A stretch of DNA of 64,000 nucleotides from CAG-791 sp963591995 (GTDB taxonomy: Bacteria; Bacillota; Clostridia; Lachnospirales; Lachnospiraceae). Positions 44,324 to 53,255 of the stretch are shown here, one piece after another. The stretch is from assembly GCA_963591995.1 (NCBI GenBank), contig CAVAUJ010000001.1, positions 26,879 to 90,878 on the forward strand. The letters run 5' to 3'. How positions within the stretch are numbered: the first letter of the stretch is position 1; every line of letters starts with the position of its first letter. The position numbers were made by a program, and so were the translations under genes. The notes beneath the pieces are model-generated. The model searched no databases and was not told the origin of the DNA. It saw only the letters and a list, made by a program, of their open reading frames with translations.

Positions 44324-45409
44324 ATGACAACAGCAAATGATTCTATGATCACCATCACCAATCTCAGCAAATATTACGGTGACGTGAAGGCGGTGAATCA
44401 TCTGGATCTGGAAATCCGAAAGGGGGAGGTGTTCGGCCTGCTCGGGCCAAACGGCGCAGGCAAGACGACCACCACCCTGATGCTCCTGGGATTGACGGAT
44501 CCCACTGCCGGACACGCCGTCATCGACGGCCTTGACTGCACGAGAGAATCCCTCGCCGTAAAGAACAGGGTGGGCTATCTTCCGGACAACGTCGGCTTCT
44601 ATCCTTCCATGAGCGGCCGCGAGAATCTCATTTTTTCCGGCATGATGAACGGACTGGACCGGCCCTCTGCCACTGCCCGGGCCGTCGCCATGCTGGAGCG
44701 CGTCGGCATGACCTACGCCGCGGACCGTAAGGCCGGCACCTATTCCCGCGGCATGCGGCAGCGCCTCGGCATTGCGGATGTCCTCATGAAGGACCCGCGC
44801 ATCATCATCATGGACGAACCGACAGCCGGCATCGATCCCTCCGGTGTCCGTGAAATCACGACGCTCATCCGGAACCTCGCCGTGGAGGACGGCATCACCA
44901 TCATGATCTCCTCGCACGACCTGTACCAGATTCAGAAGATTTCCGACCGTGTCGGCATCTTTGTCAAGGGAAGACTGATCGCCTGCGGACGCATCGAGGA
45001 GCTGGGCAGACAGCTCATGAGCAAGGGTCTGTTCATGTTCGATATCATCTGTGAGCAGAACGGCGAAAAGGTCTGGAATGAAGAATTTCAGAATCTGATC
45101 CGCTCCATTCCGGGCGTCACCATCATCGGCCGGCGTCTCGACGGGACGGTGCACATCGAGGCTTCGCGGGATATCCAGAAGGAGCTCCTGCGGACCCTCG
45201 TCGATGCGGATTATACGGTTCGCGAAATGCATCAGGAAGGCGGCGACCTGACGGAAATCTACCGCAAATACTTTGAAGCCGCAGAAAACGAGGAAGGAGG
45301 TACACACCATGGAAGCCAGGACAACGAAAATCCAGAGCCCGCAAAAGGAAGCCGGCTCCGGGCAGCTGCGGACAGGCTTACAGCAGCTTTTCGAGAGAGC
45401 AAACAGTGA
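44324..45409 (+). CDS. ABC transporter ATP-binding protein
   Basis: This 361-residue protein has Walker A GLLGPNGAGKTT near residue 45, the signature YSRGMRQRLGIADVLM near 145, Walker B IIIMDEPTAGIDPSG and the His switch SSHDLYQI. It is of the CcmA/NatA-type export family. The last 40 or so residues (NEEGGTHHGSQ...FRESKQ) are out of frame with the permease start and overlap it by 101 bases, so that tail may be a late extension. AGGC/GGGAGG from the NEW3 end is its ribosome site. Confidence 0.9.
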   Translation: MTTANDSMITITNLSKYYGDVKAVNHLDLEIRKGEVFGLLGPNGAGKTTTTLMLLGLTDPTAGHAVIDGLDCTRESLAVKNRVGYLPDNVGFYPSMSGRENLIFSGMMNGLDRPSATARAVAMLERVGMTYAADRKAGTYSRGMRQRLGIADVLMKDPRIIIMDEPTAGIDPSGVREITTLIRNLAVEDGITIMISSHDLYQIQKISDRVGIFVKGRLIACGRIEELGRQLMSKGLFMFDIICEQNGEKVWNEEFQNLIRSIPGVTIIGRRLDGTVHIEASRDIQKELLRTLVDADYTVREMHQEGGDLTEIYRKYFEAAENEEGGTHHGSQDNENPEPAKGSRLRAAADRLTAAFRESKQ

Positions 45410-46385
45410 CGCCGCAAGGAGGAACCGGCACGGGATGTATATCCTGTTCCGTAAGGAGCTCTCGGATCATCTGCACTCCGTGCGGTTTCAGATCCTGTTC
45501 CTGCTGCTGGCGGTTGTGAGCTTTATCAGCCTCTACGGCGCGATCGGCACGCTGGCCGATGCGGCATCGCAGACCTCGGACGGGACCACCGCCCTGTCGG
45601 ATTATCTGTTCCTTCTCCTGTTCACCACGAGCGGCTCCAGCATTTATTCCTTCTCCACCTTTGCCGGTTTTCTGGGACCGATCGTCGGCATCATGCTGGG
45701 CTTTGATGCCATCAATGAGGAGCTCGCGCAGGGGACGCTGAACCGCCTGGCGGCGCAGCCCATCTACCGCGACACCATCATCAATGCCAAATTTCTGGCG
45801 GGCGCTGCCGCAATTTTCATCACCGTCTTTTCCATCGGCGGATTGATGACCGCCTTCGGCCTCATTTGCACAGGGCTGGTTCCCACCGCGGAGCAGACCG
45901 CAAGGCTTCTCCTCTTCTTCCTGATGATCGTTCTGTACATCAGCATGTGGATGGCCGTGGCGGAGTTCTTCTCGGTTGTGTGCCGGCATGCCGCCACCGC
46001 GGCGCTTGCCTGCATCGCCATCTGGCTGTTCCTGACCATGTTCCAGAGCCTGATCGCGTCCGGCATTGCCGGAATGATCTACCCCACCGACGGATGGATG
46101 GGACAGGCGAACATCCTCAAGTATTATGAGCTGAACACCGCTCTGTGCCGGATTTCTCCCTACTATCTCTTCAGTGAAATCGTCTCCATCGTCATGAACC
46201 CGAATGTCCATTCCACGAGCATCGTGTCCATCCTGGAGAGTCAGGAGGGCGCTCTGACCAGCTACCTCACCTTCGGGCAGAGCCTCCTGCAGATCTGGCC
46301 CCACATCGTTGCGATGCTGGCGCTGACCGTCGTCGCCTTCGGTGCAGGATACATTGCCTTCATGCGCAAGGAAATCCGAGCATAG
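45309..46385 (+). CDS. ABC transporter permease (ABC-2 type)
   Basis: This protein of about 358 residues has a 50-residue polar start and then six membrane segments with the ABC-2 style loop (FDAINEELAQGTLNRLAAQPIYRD, then MWMAVAEFFSVVCRHAATAAL). The gldA-like EELAQGTL motif is typical for these exporters. The ATG at 45309 has a perfect AAGGAGG 8 bases upstream, although the ATPase stop is 101 bases later. A second AAGGAGG precedes an ATG at 45435 with 12 bases. A terminator follows. The substrate is unknown; the NEW3 protein hints at a wall or surface function. Confidence 0.85.
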   Translation: MEARTTKIQSPQKEAGSGQLRTGLQQLFERANSDAARRNRHGMYILFRKELSDHLHSVRFQILFLLLAVVSFISLYGAIGTLADAASQTSDGTTALSDYLFLLLFTTSGSSIYSFSTFAGFLGPIVGIMLGFDAINEELAQGTLNRLAAQPIYRDTIINAKFLAGAAAIFITVFSIGGLMTAFGLICTGLVPTAEQTARLLLFFLMIVLYISMWMAVAEFFSVVCRHAATAALACIAIWLFLTMFQSLIASGIAGMIYPTDGWMGQANILKYYELNTALCRISPYYLFSEIVSIVMNPNVHSTSIVSILESQEGALTSYLTFGQSLLQIWPHIVAMLALTVVAFGAGYIAFMRKEIRA

Positions 46386-46428
46386 TCCGCGGGCATCCGC
46401 AGACAACCACAGACGTCCGGAAAGAAAA

Positions 46429-46455
46429 GCGGGGTGCGCTTTGTGCGCATCCCGC
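46429..46455. terminator. Two-way terminator between ABC permease and coiled-coil gene
   Basis: GCGGG-TGCGC pairs with GCGCA-CCCGC around TTTGT, with T runs on both sides of the hairpin (TCGTTTT on plus, TTTTCTTT on minus). It lies between convergent genes. Confidence 0.8.
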
Positions 46456-46489
46456 TCGTTTTCTATCTGCCGATCTCCTTAACTCTTCT

Positions 46490-47557
46490 TCAATTCTTCT
46501 TCGTGCTCTCGCTCTTTGCCGCGGCCTTCTTCGTGTCCGATGTCGTTCCTTTCCCGGACTCTGCCTTGCTCTCTGTGCTCTCCGTGCTCTTGGCCGACCC
46601 GGAAGCGGTATCCGCGCTTCCCGTCAGCTTTCCGAGCGTGCTCTTTAAGCCCGAGGCCGTATCCTTAAGCTGACCTGCCGCATCGTTCAGCGTGGAAATC
46701 GTATCGTTGAAGCCCTCGAAATCAATGCTGCCGACCGAATCCATCGTCGCATCCACGGAATTCGATGTCTTGCTCACGGCGGAGTTCAGCGTTGCCGCCG
46801 TCTTGTTCAGCTGGGCGGTGATGGTATTCATCTGCGCCGCAGCCTCCGAGAGCTGTGCGATGGTCGTATTCAGCTCTTCGAAATCCAGTTCATTGATCCG
46901 GTTGATCGCCTTGTCCGCATCTCTCGTCGTGCTGTTCATGGTATCCACGGTGCCGTTCACGTTGTCCAGCACATCCTGCAGATCCTCCGTTGCCGCCTGC
47001 ATGTTCGCAATCGATGCGTTCAGTCCGTCATAATCAATGTCGGCCAGTGCCTGAATGATGACATCGATGTTCTCCGCATTGTCCGAAACGACCTGATCGA
47101 TGTCGGTCACGGCGGAATTGACACCGTCAATCGCCGTTCCGATGCCGCTGACCTGATCGTTGACATTGCTGATCACTTCTCCCACCTGCAGGAAGGAGTC
47201 ATCCAGCTGAACACCCACGTCCTCTACGATTCCGTTCATCTGCTGCATGGTGTCGTTCGCCGTGGACACCACCTGATTCACACCCGCAACCGTATCCTCC
47301 AGTCCGGAGACCGTGCTGTTGAGATTGTTCAGCAAAAGGAACAGTCCCGGTGCCACCGCTGCAACGCCGGCGCCGAAAACAACCAGCAGCAGAATGCTGC
47401 CGACAGCGGCCACCTTATTGCTGCGCGAGCTCTTCTCCGCAGATCTCGCAAGCTTCTCCACGGCTGCTGTCAGCTCCGCCAGCTGGCGTTCTGTCGCCGC
47501 CTGTGTCTGATTCGACGCTTCCTGAACGGGTGCTTCTCTTTTTTCCTCATCTGCCAT
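46490..47557 (-). CDS. Membrane-anchored coiled-coil protein
   Basis: This 355-residue protein has a short acidic N-terminus with a helix (AELTAAVEKLARSAEKSS), one membrane segment (about 51-77) and a very long Asn/Asp/Ser/Thr/Val heptad region (about 80-300: LNSTVSGLEDTVAGVNQVVS, LDFEELNTTIAQLSEAA). The Ser/Thr/Lys end is low complexity. It resembles the coiled coil of chemoreceptors but has no HAMP or signalling tip, and could be a wall or secretion scaffold. AAAGGAGG precedes the ATG. No enzyme motif was seen. Confidence 0.7.
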   Translation of the reverse strand: MADEEKREAPVQEASNQTQAATERQLAELTAAVEKLARSAEKSSRSNKVAAVGSILLLVVFGAGVAAVAPGLFLLLNNLNSTVSGLEDTVAGVNQVVSTANDTMQQMNGIVEDVGVQLDDSFLQVGEVISNVNDQVSGIGTAIDGVNSAVTDIDQVVSDNAENIDVIIQALADIDYDGLNASIANMQAATEDLQDVLDNVNGTVDTMNSTTRDADKAINRINELDFEELNTTIAQLSEAAAQMNTITAQLNKTAATLNSAVSKTSNSVDATMDSVGSIDFEGFNDTISTLNDAAGQLKDTASGLKSTLGKLTGSADTASGSAKSTESTESKAESGKGTTSDTKKAAAKSESTKKN

Positions 47558-47632
47558 GCTGTAACCTCCTTTATACCATAAATGTTACTCCACAGCCCCC
47601 GCCTTGATAGTATCACGTTCCTACCGGCAGGT

Positions 47633-49111
47633 CTATTGCACGCTCACGTTCTCACCGATCACATTCCGCACGTTTCTGGCGGCCCGCCGGCTCAACTCCT
47701 TGTACTGCCGGATTTCCTCCTCTGAAAAGCCCTGAAACCGCAGCTCTTCAATGTCCCGGAAGGCCCGTTCCAGCGCCTCCGTGATCGGTGCGGCCTCCCG
47801 GCCGTAGCACACCACGGTCACGGTCTTTCCGGCTGTCCCGGTCCGTTCCTTTCCGCCTGCTGCCGCCTTCGGATCTGCCGCCCCGGTTCCGCGTGCCGTC
47901 TCCGTCTGTACGGTTCCCGTCCCGTACACCTCCTTCGCCTCCGCCGCATTGCCGGATGCATCCTTACGGTCATCCTCGTTCGGCAGCCGCACCTTCTCAC
48001 GCCGGATCAGGCGTCGCCTTGTCAGCCGCTGAAGGCTCCCGGCAAGGCTTCTCGCCGACCATCCGGTATAGCTGCTGATTTCCCGCACATCCGCCGTTCC
48101 GCCCGCCAGCTTCAGATACAGAAGAATCTGCACCTCCTTCTCCTCCAGGTCGTAACCTTTTCGGATGCGCCCCAGTGCATTCTCCAGCATCCTGTCCTCG
48201 TAGAAATTCAATGCGAACGGATTGTCCTCCATCGAGGCATCCATGCGCACATCCACCCGCTCCTGCCCGAGCCGCTTTCTGGGCTCCACGGGCGTCACGC
48301 TGCCGTCTCTCGCGAAATTCAGCAGGAAGGAGTAGATCGCGGGGCTGCGCAGCAGATAGCCGCCCTCCGCATAGATGTCCTTGTAAAACCTGCTGTAATA
48401 CTCGATGACATCCATCTTCATCCGAACCACACGGCTGATGCTGGCTCCTCCCTGCGCCACGAGAGACCCCTCGGTTTTTACATAATAATAAACCGGCACC
48501 TTCAGCACATAGATCTGGTTCGTGTGGAGCACATACTCCATGTTGAAAATAAAATCCTCCGCCCAGTTCAGCTGGGTATCCATCCGCAGCCGGTATTCCT
48601 CGATGATGCGGCGACGGTAAAATTTGTTCCACAGGACACCGTAGTAGAAATCGGCCGGGCATTTCACCATCTCATCCGCATATTCCTCGCGGGTTAAAAG
48701 TCCCTCCTCATCGATGTCTCCCTTGGGCGAAAAATTCTTGCCGATCACCCGGTAGAAATCCGCAATCACCATATCACAGCCCGGGTTGTCCTCCATGGCA
48801 CGGACAAAGAGCCTTGTGGCATCCGGCGTGATCCAGTCGTCCGCATCCAGGAATTGAATGTACTCTCCGCTTGCCAGCGATAATCCCCGGTTTCTGGTAT
48901 CCGACACCCCCGAGTTCTCCTTGTGCACCACATGGATTCTGGAATCCTTTGCGGCACAGGCATCCAGAATTCCCGGTGTTGCATCGCAGCTCCCGTCATC
49001 CATAAGGAACAGCTCGAAATCCTGATAGGTCTGCCCCAATATGCTGTCGATGCAGCGGCCGATCGTATTCTCCGCGTTATAAACCGGAACAATAATGCTG
49101 ACCGTCGCCAT
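47633..49111 (-). CDS. Family 2 glycosyltransferase fused to a MarR-like domain
   Basis: This 492-residue protein has a GT-A family 2 domain (about 1-270) with VSIIVPVYNAENTIGRC, LMDDGSCDATPG, HKENSGVSDTRNRGL and FLDADDWITPDA (DxD). Residues about 325-372 form a winged helix of MarR type (EEKEVQILLYLKLAG, YTGWSARSLAGSLQRLTRRR). A low-complexity stretch interrupts the wing, and the end carries GFSEEEIRQYKELSRRAARN as in MarR dimer helices. GT2 enzymes build surface polysaccharides. The attached DNA-binding-like domain suggests self-regulation or a protein-protein role. AAGGGGGG precedes the ATG. No frameshift is needed. Confidence 0.8.
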   Translation of the reverse strand: MATVSIIVPVYNAENTIGRCIDSILGQTYQDFELFLMDDGSCDATPGILDACAAKDSRIHVVHKENSGVSDTRNRGLSLASGEYIQFLDADDWITPDATRLFVRAMEDNPGCDMVIADFYRVIGKNFSPKGDIDEEGLLTREEYADEMVKCPADFYYGVLWNKFYRRRIIEEYRLRMDTQLNWAEDFIFNMEYVLHTNQIYVLKVPVYYYVKTEGSLVAQGGASISRVVRMKMDVIEYYSRFYKDIYAEGGYLLRSPAIYSFLLNFARDGSVTPVEPRKRLGQERVDVRMDASMEDNPFALNFYEDRMLENALGRIRKGYDLEEKEVQILLYLKLAGGTADVREISSYTGWSARSLAGSLQRLTRRRLIRREKVRLPNEDDRKDASGNAAEAKEVYGTGTVQTETARGTGAADPKAAAGGKERTGTAGKTVTVVCYGREAAPITEALERAFRDIEELRFQGFSEEEIRQYKELSRRAARNVRNVIGENVSVQ

Positions 49112-49148
49112 ATGCGCCCCCCTTCCGTCAAGCTCTTTCCGTCATTTC

Positions 49149-50336
49149 TCAAATCGAATCCTCAGATTCCTCAATGGATCCCCCGGCTTCCGCCCCGTTT
49201 CCGTTGTTGACTCTTGTGGTCAGCAGGCGGATTCCGTTGAATTCGATGTCGTCCTGCACCGGGATCAGGATGTATTCCCTTCCGTCGATCACCCTGGTGG
49301 TGATCATGGAGGACATCTCGGATTTCACGGATATTTTCACACTGGGAGATTTGAGCTCCATCACCGTCCTGCCGGCGATGTTCTCTGCCCGGAAGGTCTG
49401 CCCCTCCTTCATTTCCTCGTCGTAAATCTCCTCGAATTTCTCCATCGCCTGTGCCTGTGCACCGGCGTCCCGCAGAATGCGGCGCACCTCATTTTTCCCC
49501 AGCTCCGGCGGTTCCTCACCGTCCTCACTCTGCCGCACCATTTCATTCAGGGAGTCGGTCAGATTTCTGACATTCTCAAAATCACAGTCCCTGCCCAGAG
49601 CCTGCTCCACCAGACCTGTAAAAAGCTCCTTCTGCACGGTTTCCGTGAAGGGAAGGTCCCCGCCGATGAGGCCGTCCATCAGCTCCGGATGGCGCTCGTC
49701 CTCCTTCCTGGCATAGTACAGAACCGAGTGAATGTCGGCTCCTCTGTCATGAAAGGCCGGATAAAGAAAGCCCAGCTCCGGCATCTGAACGCCCAGATCG
49801 CTCTTCTTATTGACAAAGGTCAGGGTCTCTTCATCATAGCAGAGTCCCTCCTTCACCTCCACCACAGGGCAGATGCAGCAGATCATGAACGAATACACGT
49901 TCTCGCTGGCATCCTCCATCTCAAGGCCGTCCGAGGTCCTGCCCGGCACGTCGTAGACGCCGTGCGCCAGCACGATCAGGTGCCTTCCCGCCTGATCCAG
50001 ATGCTCCAGAATGTGCCCGAAGAATTCCGCGTTCAGCTCCTCATCCTGAAAATCCGACTGCAGCATGCGGAACATCATGGCCTGCTTGCCGCCTGCCCTC
50101 TCCTCCTGCAGTGGAAATTCAATCGTGAACAGATTCCTGCCGATCTTCCCCGTAAGGGTCTTGCGCAGGAGCTCGCAATATTTCTCCGTTTCCTCCTCGG
50201 GAAGCGCGCGGAAGGTCTCCCGCAGCTGCGTAATAACCGATCCGTCCTCCGCCGCAAAACAGCCGGTCATCCGGTCAATGACGCACCGACTCTTGGTCAT
50301 GGTCTTTCTGATTTCCTGTATTTCCCTGCGATCCAT
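49149..50336 (-). CDS. DUF4317 domain-containing protein
   Basis: This 395-residue acidic protein begins MDRREIQEIRKTMTKSRCVI, then RMTGCFA, which matches the N-terminal pattern of DUF4317. Other parts are DQAGRHLIVLAHGVYDVP, SFMICCICPV and LGFLYPAFHDRGADIHSVLYYA. No catalytic motif is known for the family, which is common in Clostridia. AGGGAGAA precedes the ATG. It is followed after 37 bases by the GT2-MarR gene, which may share its transcript. Confidence 0.85.
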   Translation of the reverse strand: MDRREIQEIRKTMTKSRCVIDRMTGCFAAEDGSVITQLRETFRALPEEETEKYCELLRKTLTGKIGRNLFTIEFPLQEERAGGKQAMMFRMLQSDFQDEELNAEFFGHILEHLDQAGRHLIVLAHGVYDVPGRTSDGLEMEDASENVYSFMICCICPVVEVKEGLCYDEETLTFVNKKSDLGVQMPELGFLYPAFHDRGADIHSVLYYARKEDERHPELMDGLIGGDLPFTETVQKELFTGLVEQALGRDCDFENVRNLTDSLNEMVRQSEDGEEPPELGKNEVRRILRDAGAQAQAMEKFEEIYDEEMKEGQTFRAENIAGRTVMELKSPSVKISVKSEMSSMITTRVIDGREYILIPVQDDIEFNGIRLLTTRVNNGNGAEAGGSIEESEDSI

Positions 50337-50456
50337 AAATTCTCCCTGCTTCTTTCGTAAACGCTTTCATCACTTCTTTTCTATTTTATAGTAACGATCA
50401 TGCACTTGCTGCCGTTTAAAATCAATCCTTTCCGCAGACCTCAGACAGACGCTGTT

Positions 50457-50484
50457 TTGACATCTGCGGCAAAAATGCTACACT
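50457..50484 (+). promoter_or_regulatory. Promoter of the flippase-like gene, start site next to ATG
   Basis: TTGACA (50457-50462), a 16-base spacer and TACACT (50479-50484). The expected transcription start is 50490-50492, that is, at the ATG (50492). No ribosome binding site lies between, so the mRNA may be leaderless. Confidence 0.65.
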
Positions 50485-50491
50485 ATGCGCT

Positions 50492-51553
50492 ATGAAAAAG
50501 AACAATAAAAATCACATTTTATGGACGTTTATCTCTCTTCTCCTCGCGCTCATGTCCATCTGGGCCGTGCTCGGTCAGAGCAAGGAGATGAGCTTCGCGG
50601 ATCTGGCGGCAGCGTTGTTCTCCTGCCGGCCCGGATGGCTTCTCCTCGCTTTTGTATGCATGTTCGGATACATTGCCTTCGAGGGGCTGATCATCTGGTA
50701 TCTTCTGCGGTATTGCGGCTTTGACCGCACCGTAGGACAAGGCATTCTGTATGCCGCCGCGGACATTTACTGTGCCGCCATCACGCCTTCCGCCACCGGC
50801 GGACAGCCGGTGTGTGCCTGGTTCATGCTGCGGGACAAGATTCCGATGGGCTTTATCACGGCCATCCTTGCGCTGTACCTGATCGCCCACACCTTCTCCA
50901 CGCTGATCATCGGCTTTGCAACGGCATTCCTTTCGCCCGGAACCTTTTCCGCTCTCTCTATCATGGCGAAATTGCTGGTCATTCTGGGCTATTGCACCGT
51001 GACCGGCCTCGCGGTTCTGTTCATTTTCCTTCTGAAGAAAACCGACATGATCCACCGCGCGGGGGACCGCATCATCGACTGGCTGACCCGCAAGGGCCTG
51101 GTGAAGAAGAATCGGTACTGGAAGGACAAATTCGCCGGGATGCTGTCCGACTACAGCAGCTGCCTCGGCGTTCTCAAGGATGAGAAGCAGAAGGTTGTGC
51201 TGACCCTGATGGGGCTGGCCCTCCTGCAGCGCCTCTCACAGACCGTTGTTCCCTCCCTCGTCTATCTGGCAAAGGGCGGCACGATCCGCTATGCGGGAAC
51301 GGTATTCGCCTCGCAGATTTATTCCGCCATCGGCTCCATGTGTATGCCGATTCCCGGCGGCATGGGCGTTGCCGATTACCTGCTGTTCAACGGATTCAAT
51401 ACCTTTCTGGACAAGGAGGCCGCGCTCGAGCTGGAGCTCCTGTCAAGAAGCTGCTCCTTCTATCTGTGTGTGTTCCTGAGCCTTATGATCGTCCTTGCCG
51501 GTTATGTGAAGCGGCACAGGCAATATTCCAATGTCGGCTTGCGAAAGAAGTGA
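50492..51553 (+). CDS. Flippase-like (LPG synthase TM / UPF0104) membrane protein
   Basis: This 353-residue protein has about eight membrane segments and the UPF0104/MprF-flippase marks: AITPSATGGQPVCAWFMLR near residue 90, LLQRLSQTVVPSLVYLA near 230 and PGGMGVADYLLFNGF near 285. It lacks the C-terminal aminoacyl transferase of MprF. Relatives move lipids or lipid-linked products across the membrane. The start codon lies at the predicted transcription start. A hairpin follows the stop and faces the radical SAM gene. Confidence 0.85.
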   Translation: MKKNNKNHILWTFISLLLALMSIWAVLGQSKEMSFADLAAALFSCRPGWLLLAFVCMFGYIAFEGLIIWYLLRYCGFDRTVGQGILYAAADIYCAAITPSATGGQPVCAWFMLRDKIPMGFITAILALYLIAHTFSTLIIGFATAFLSPGTFSALSIMAKLLVILGYCTVTGLAVLFIFLLKKTDMIHRAGDRIIDWLTRKGLVKKNRYWKDKFAGMLSDYSSCLGVLKDEKQKVVLTLMGLALLQRLSQTVVPSLVYLAKGGTIRYAGTVFASQIYSAIGSMCMPIPGGMGVADYLLFNGFNTFLDKEAALELELLSRSCSFYLCVFLSLMIVLAGYVKRHRQYSNVGLRKK

Positions 51554-51622
51554 TCTTCCAAAAGGCGCCTGCCCGCACAGCGGTTGTCAGAAATTCCGAT
51601 CAAAAATCGATGTACTAAACAG

Positions 51623-51658
51623 AGCAGCACCGGATTCCTTTCGGGATCCGGTGCTGCT
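51623..51658. terminator. Terminator between convergent genes
   Basis: AGCAGCACCGGAT-CC and its complement (51623-51658) make a 15-bp GC-rich stem with a TTTC/GAAA loop. T tracts are poor in both directions (TCTGTTTAG on minus). It still sits exactly between the flippase-like gene and the radical SAM gene. Confidence 0.6.
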
Positions 51659-51760
51659 GCGTTATAAGACTAATCTGCGAACGATATACCCTTTTGCCGT
51701 GCAAATTACGGTTCCGCGCGCCTTCCTGCTGCGCCGCGCAGCATCCCATCCCGCTACCGG

Positions 51761-53128
51761 TTACTGCGGATGCGTGGCGTTCCAGAGCCTGTCCGCAACG
51801 GGTGCCCATTCCTTCGCGTAATTCTCGCACTTGCCGCAGAGATGCCCGACCGTTTCCGGCTCCGTCAGATCGGTGCTCTTCGCACCGGCCTCTTTGACCA
51901 TCTCCTGCAGCTTCTCCGGATTCTCCAGGAAAGGACAGGGCCGCAGCAGATTTCGGTTGAAGGGCTGATTCTGCTGGTAGAGCCTGAAGAGCGGCTGCTG
52001 CAGACATTCCAGAAGACTCTTCTCATGGATGTTCGCACCGGAGTAGTGAATGAAGACGCAGGGCTCCACATCCCCGTTCGGATTGATATGGCAGTAGTTC
52101 TTGCCGCCGGCAATGCAGCCGTTCACCCACTCGCCGTCGTTCTGGAAGTCCATGGCGAAAATCGGCTTGCCGCCCTCATAACCGCGGATCTCGCGGACAC
52201 GGTGATACATATACTCCCGCTGCTCCGGCGTCGGCACCAGATCCATCGTCGCATCCATTCCGACCGGCATGAAGTGGAAATACCAGGTGAAGGCCACTCC
52301 CTTGGAGATCAGAAAATCCATGAATTCATCGGAGGTGACGGCCTCACAGTTCGCTCTCGTATAGCAGATGGACGTGCCGTAAACCAGCCCGTTTGCGTGC
52401 AGCAGATCCATGGCGTCCATGATCTTCCGGAAGGTGCCCTGCCCGCGCCTTGCGTCCGTCGTATCCTCGTAGCCCTCAATCGACATGGACAGCACGATGT
52501 TCTTCGATGCCTTCATTTCATCGCAGAAGGCCTGATCCACCAGCGTACCGTTGGTGAACAGCATGAAGCCGCAGTCCTTGTGCTTTTTCGCCAGACGGAA
52601 AATGTCGTTCCGGCGCACCGTCGGCTCGCCGCCCGTCATCACATAGCCGTGAATGCCCAGCTCCTTCCCCTCCGTGACAATCTTATCCATGTCCTCATAG
52701 GAAAGATTCAGCTGATGCCCATATTCCGAGGCCCAGCAGCCGGTGCAATGCAGATTACAGGCAGAGGTCGGATCGAAAAGAATCACCCACGGTATTCCGA
52801 CACCGTACTTTTTCGCCGCCTTCTTCGTCTCCTTGTAGCCGCAGAAGCCCGCCTCGAAGCCAAAGGACATGAACAGTCCCTCCAGATAATCAGGATCTGC
52901 GTAATCCAGCAGGTTGTTGAAGAATCTCGTCCATTTCCCGTCCCTGCCGAAGGCGGTGCGCAGTCTCTCGTAAGCTTCCGGCGGCCACGTATCCCCGTTG
53001 AGCTTCTGAATCGCGTCAATAACGCCGACAAAGCCCTCCTCACGATTGGAAACCGCCTTCCGACCGGCTGTTCTCAGCACGGTCGCAAAGGCGGTACGTT
53101 CTGCTGCATGTGTCAGTTTATTTGCCAT
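51761..53128 (-). CDS. Radical SAM protein with SPASM-type C-terminus
   Basis: This 455-residue protein has an N-terminal helical extension (about 1-110), the SAM cluster CNLHCTGC near 135, the GGEPTVRR motif near 170 and a SPASM/twitch end with NGCIAGGKNYCHINPNGDVEPC, RPCPFLE and HLCGKCENY. It cleaves SAM to make a radical, but the substrate is unknown. No peptide precursor or maturation partner was seen near, so a peptide-modifying role is not claimed. AGGGGAGG precedes the ATG, and a TTGTCA-16-TATAAA promoter lies upstream. It comes after the pot operon on the same strand. Confidence 0.85.
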   Translation of the reverse strand: MANKLTHAAERTAFATVLRTAGRKAVSNREEGFVGVIDAIQKLNGDTWPPEAYERLRTAFGRDGKWTRFFNNLLDYADPDYLEGLFMSFGFEAGFCGYKETKKAAKKYGVGIPWVILFDPTSACNLHCTGCWASEYGHQLNLSYEDMDKIVTEGKELGIHGYVMTGGEPTVRRNDIFRLAKKHKDCGFMLFTNGTLVDQAFCDEMKASKNIVLSMSIEGYEDTTDARRGQGTFRKIMDAMDLLHANGLVYGTSICYTRANCEAVTSDEFMDFLISKGVAFTWYFHFMPVGMDATMDLVPTPEQREYMYHRVREIRGYEGGKPIFAMDFQNDGEWVNGCIAGGKNYCHINPNGDVEPCVFIHYSGANIHEKSLLECLQQPLFRLYQQNQPFNRNLLRPCPFLENPEKLQEMVKEAGAKSTDLTEPETVGHLCGKCENYAKEWAPVADRLWNATHPQ

Positions 53129-53183
53129 AATTCCTCCCCTGCCGCCGGTTTGCGGCATTGCCTGTATTTATGACCAATGTTCA

Positions 53184-53211
53184 TTTATACTGTAGCACGT
53201 TTCCCTGACAA
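53184..53211 (-). promoter_or_regulatory. Promoter of the radical SAM gene
   Basis: On the minus strand, TTGTCA (53206-53211), a 16-base spacer and TATAAA (53184-53189). The leader is about 50 bases with AGGGGAGG near the ATG. Confidence 0.6.
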
Positions 53212-53255
53212 TAAATGGACAAATCGTCATATCTGTGGCAAAAGGGGAGAAAAGC

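Noticed and set aside
51761..53128. RiPP-maturase role for the radical SAM protein
   Set aside because: No small precursor gene, leader-binding domain or transporter was seen next to it; the C-terminal cysteines alone do not show it.
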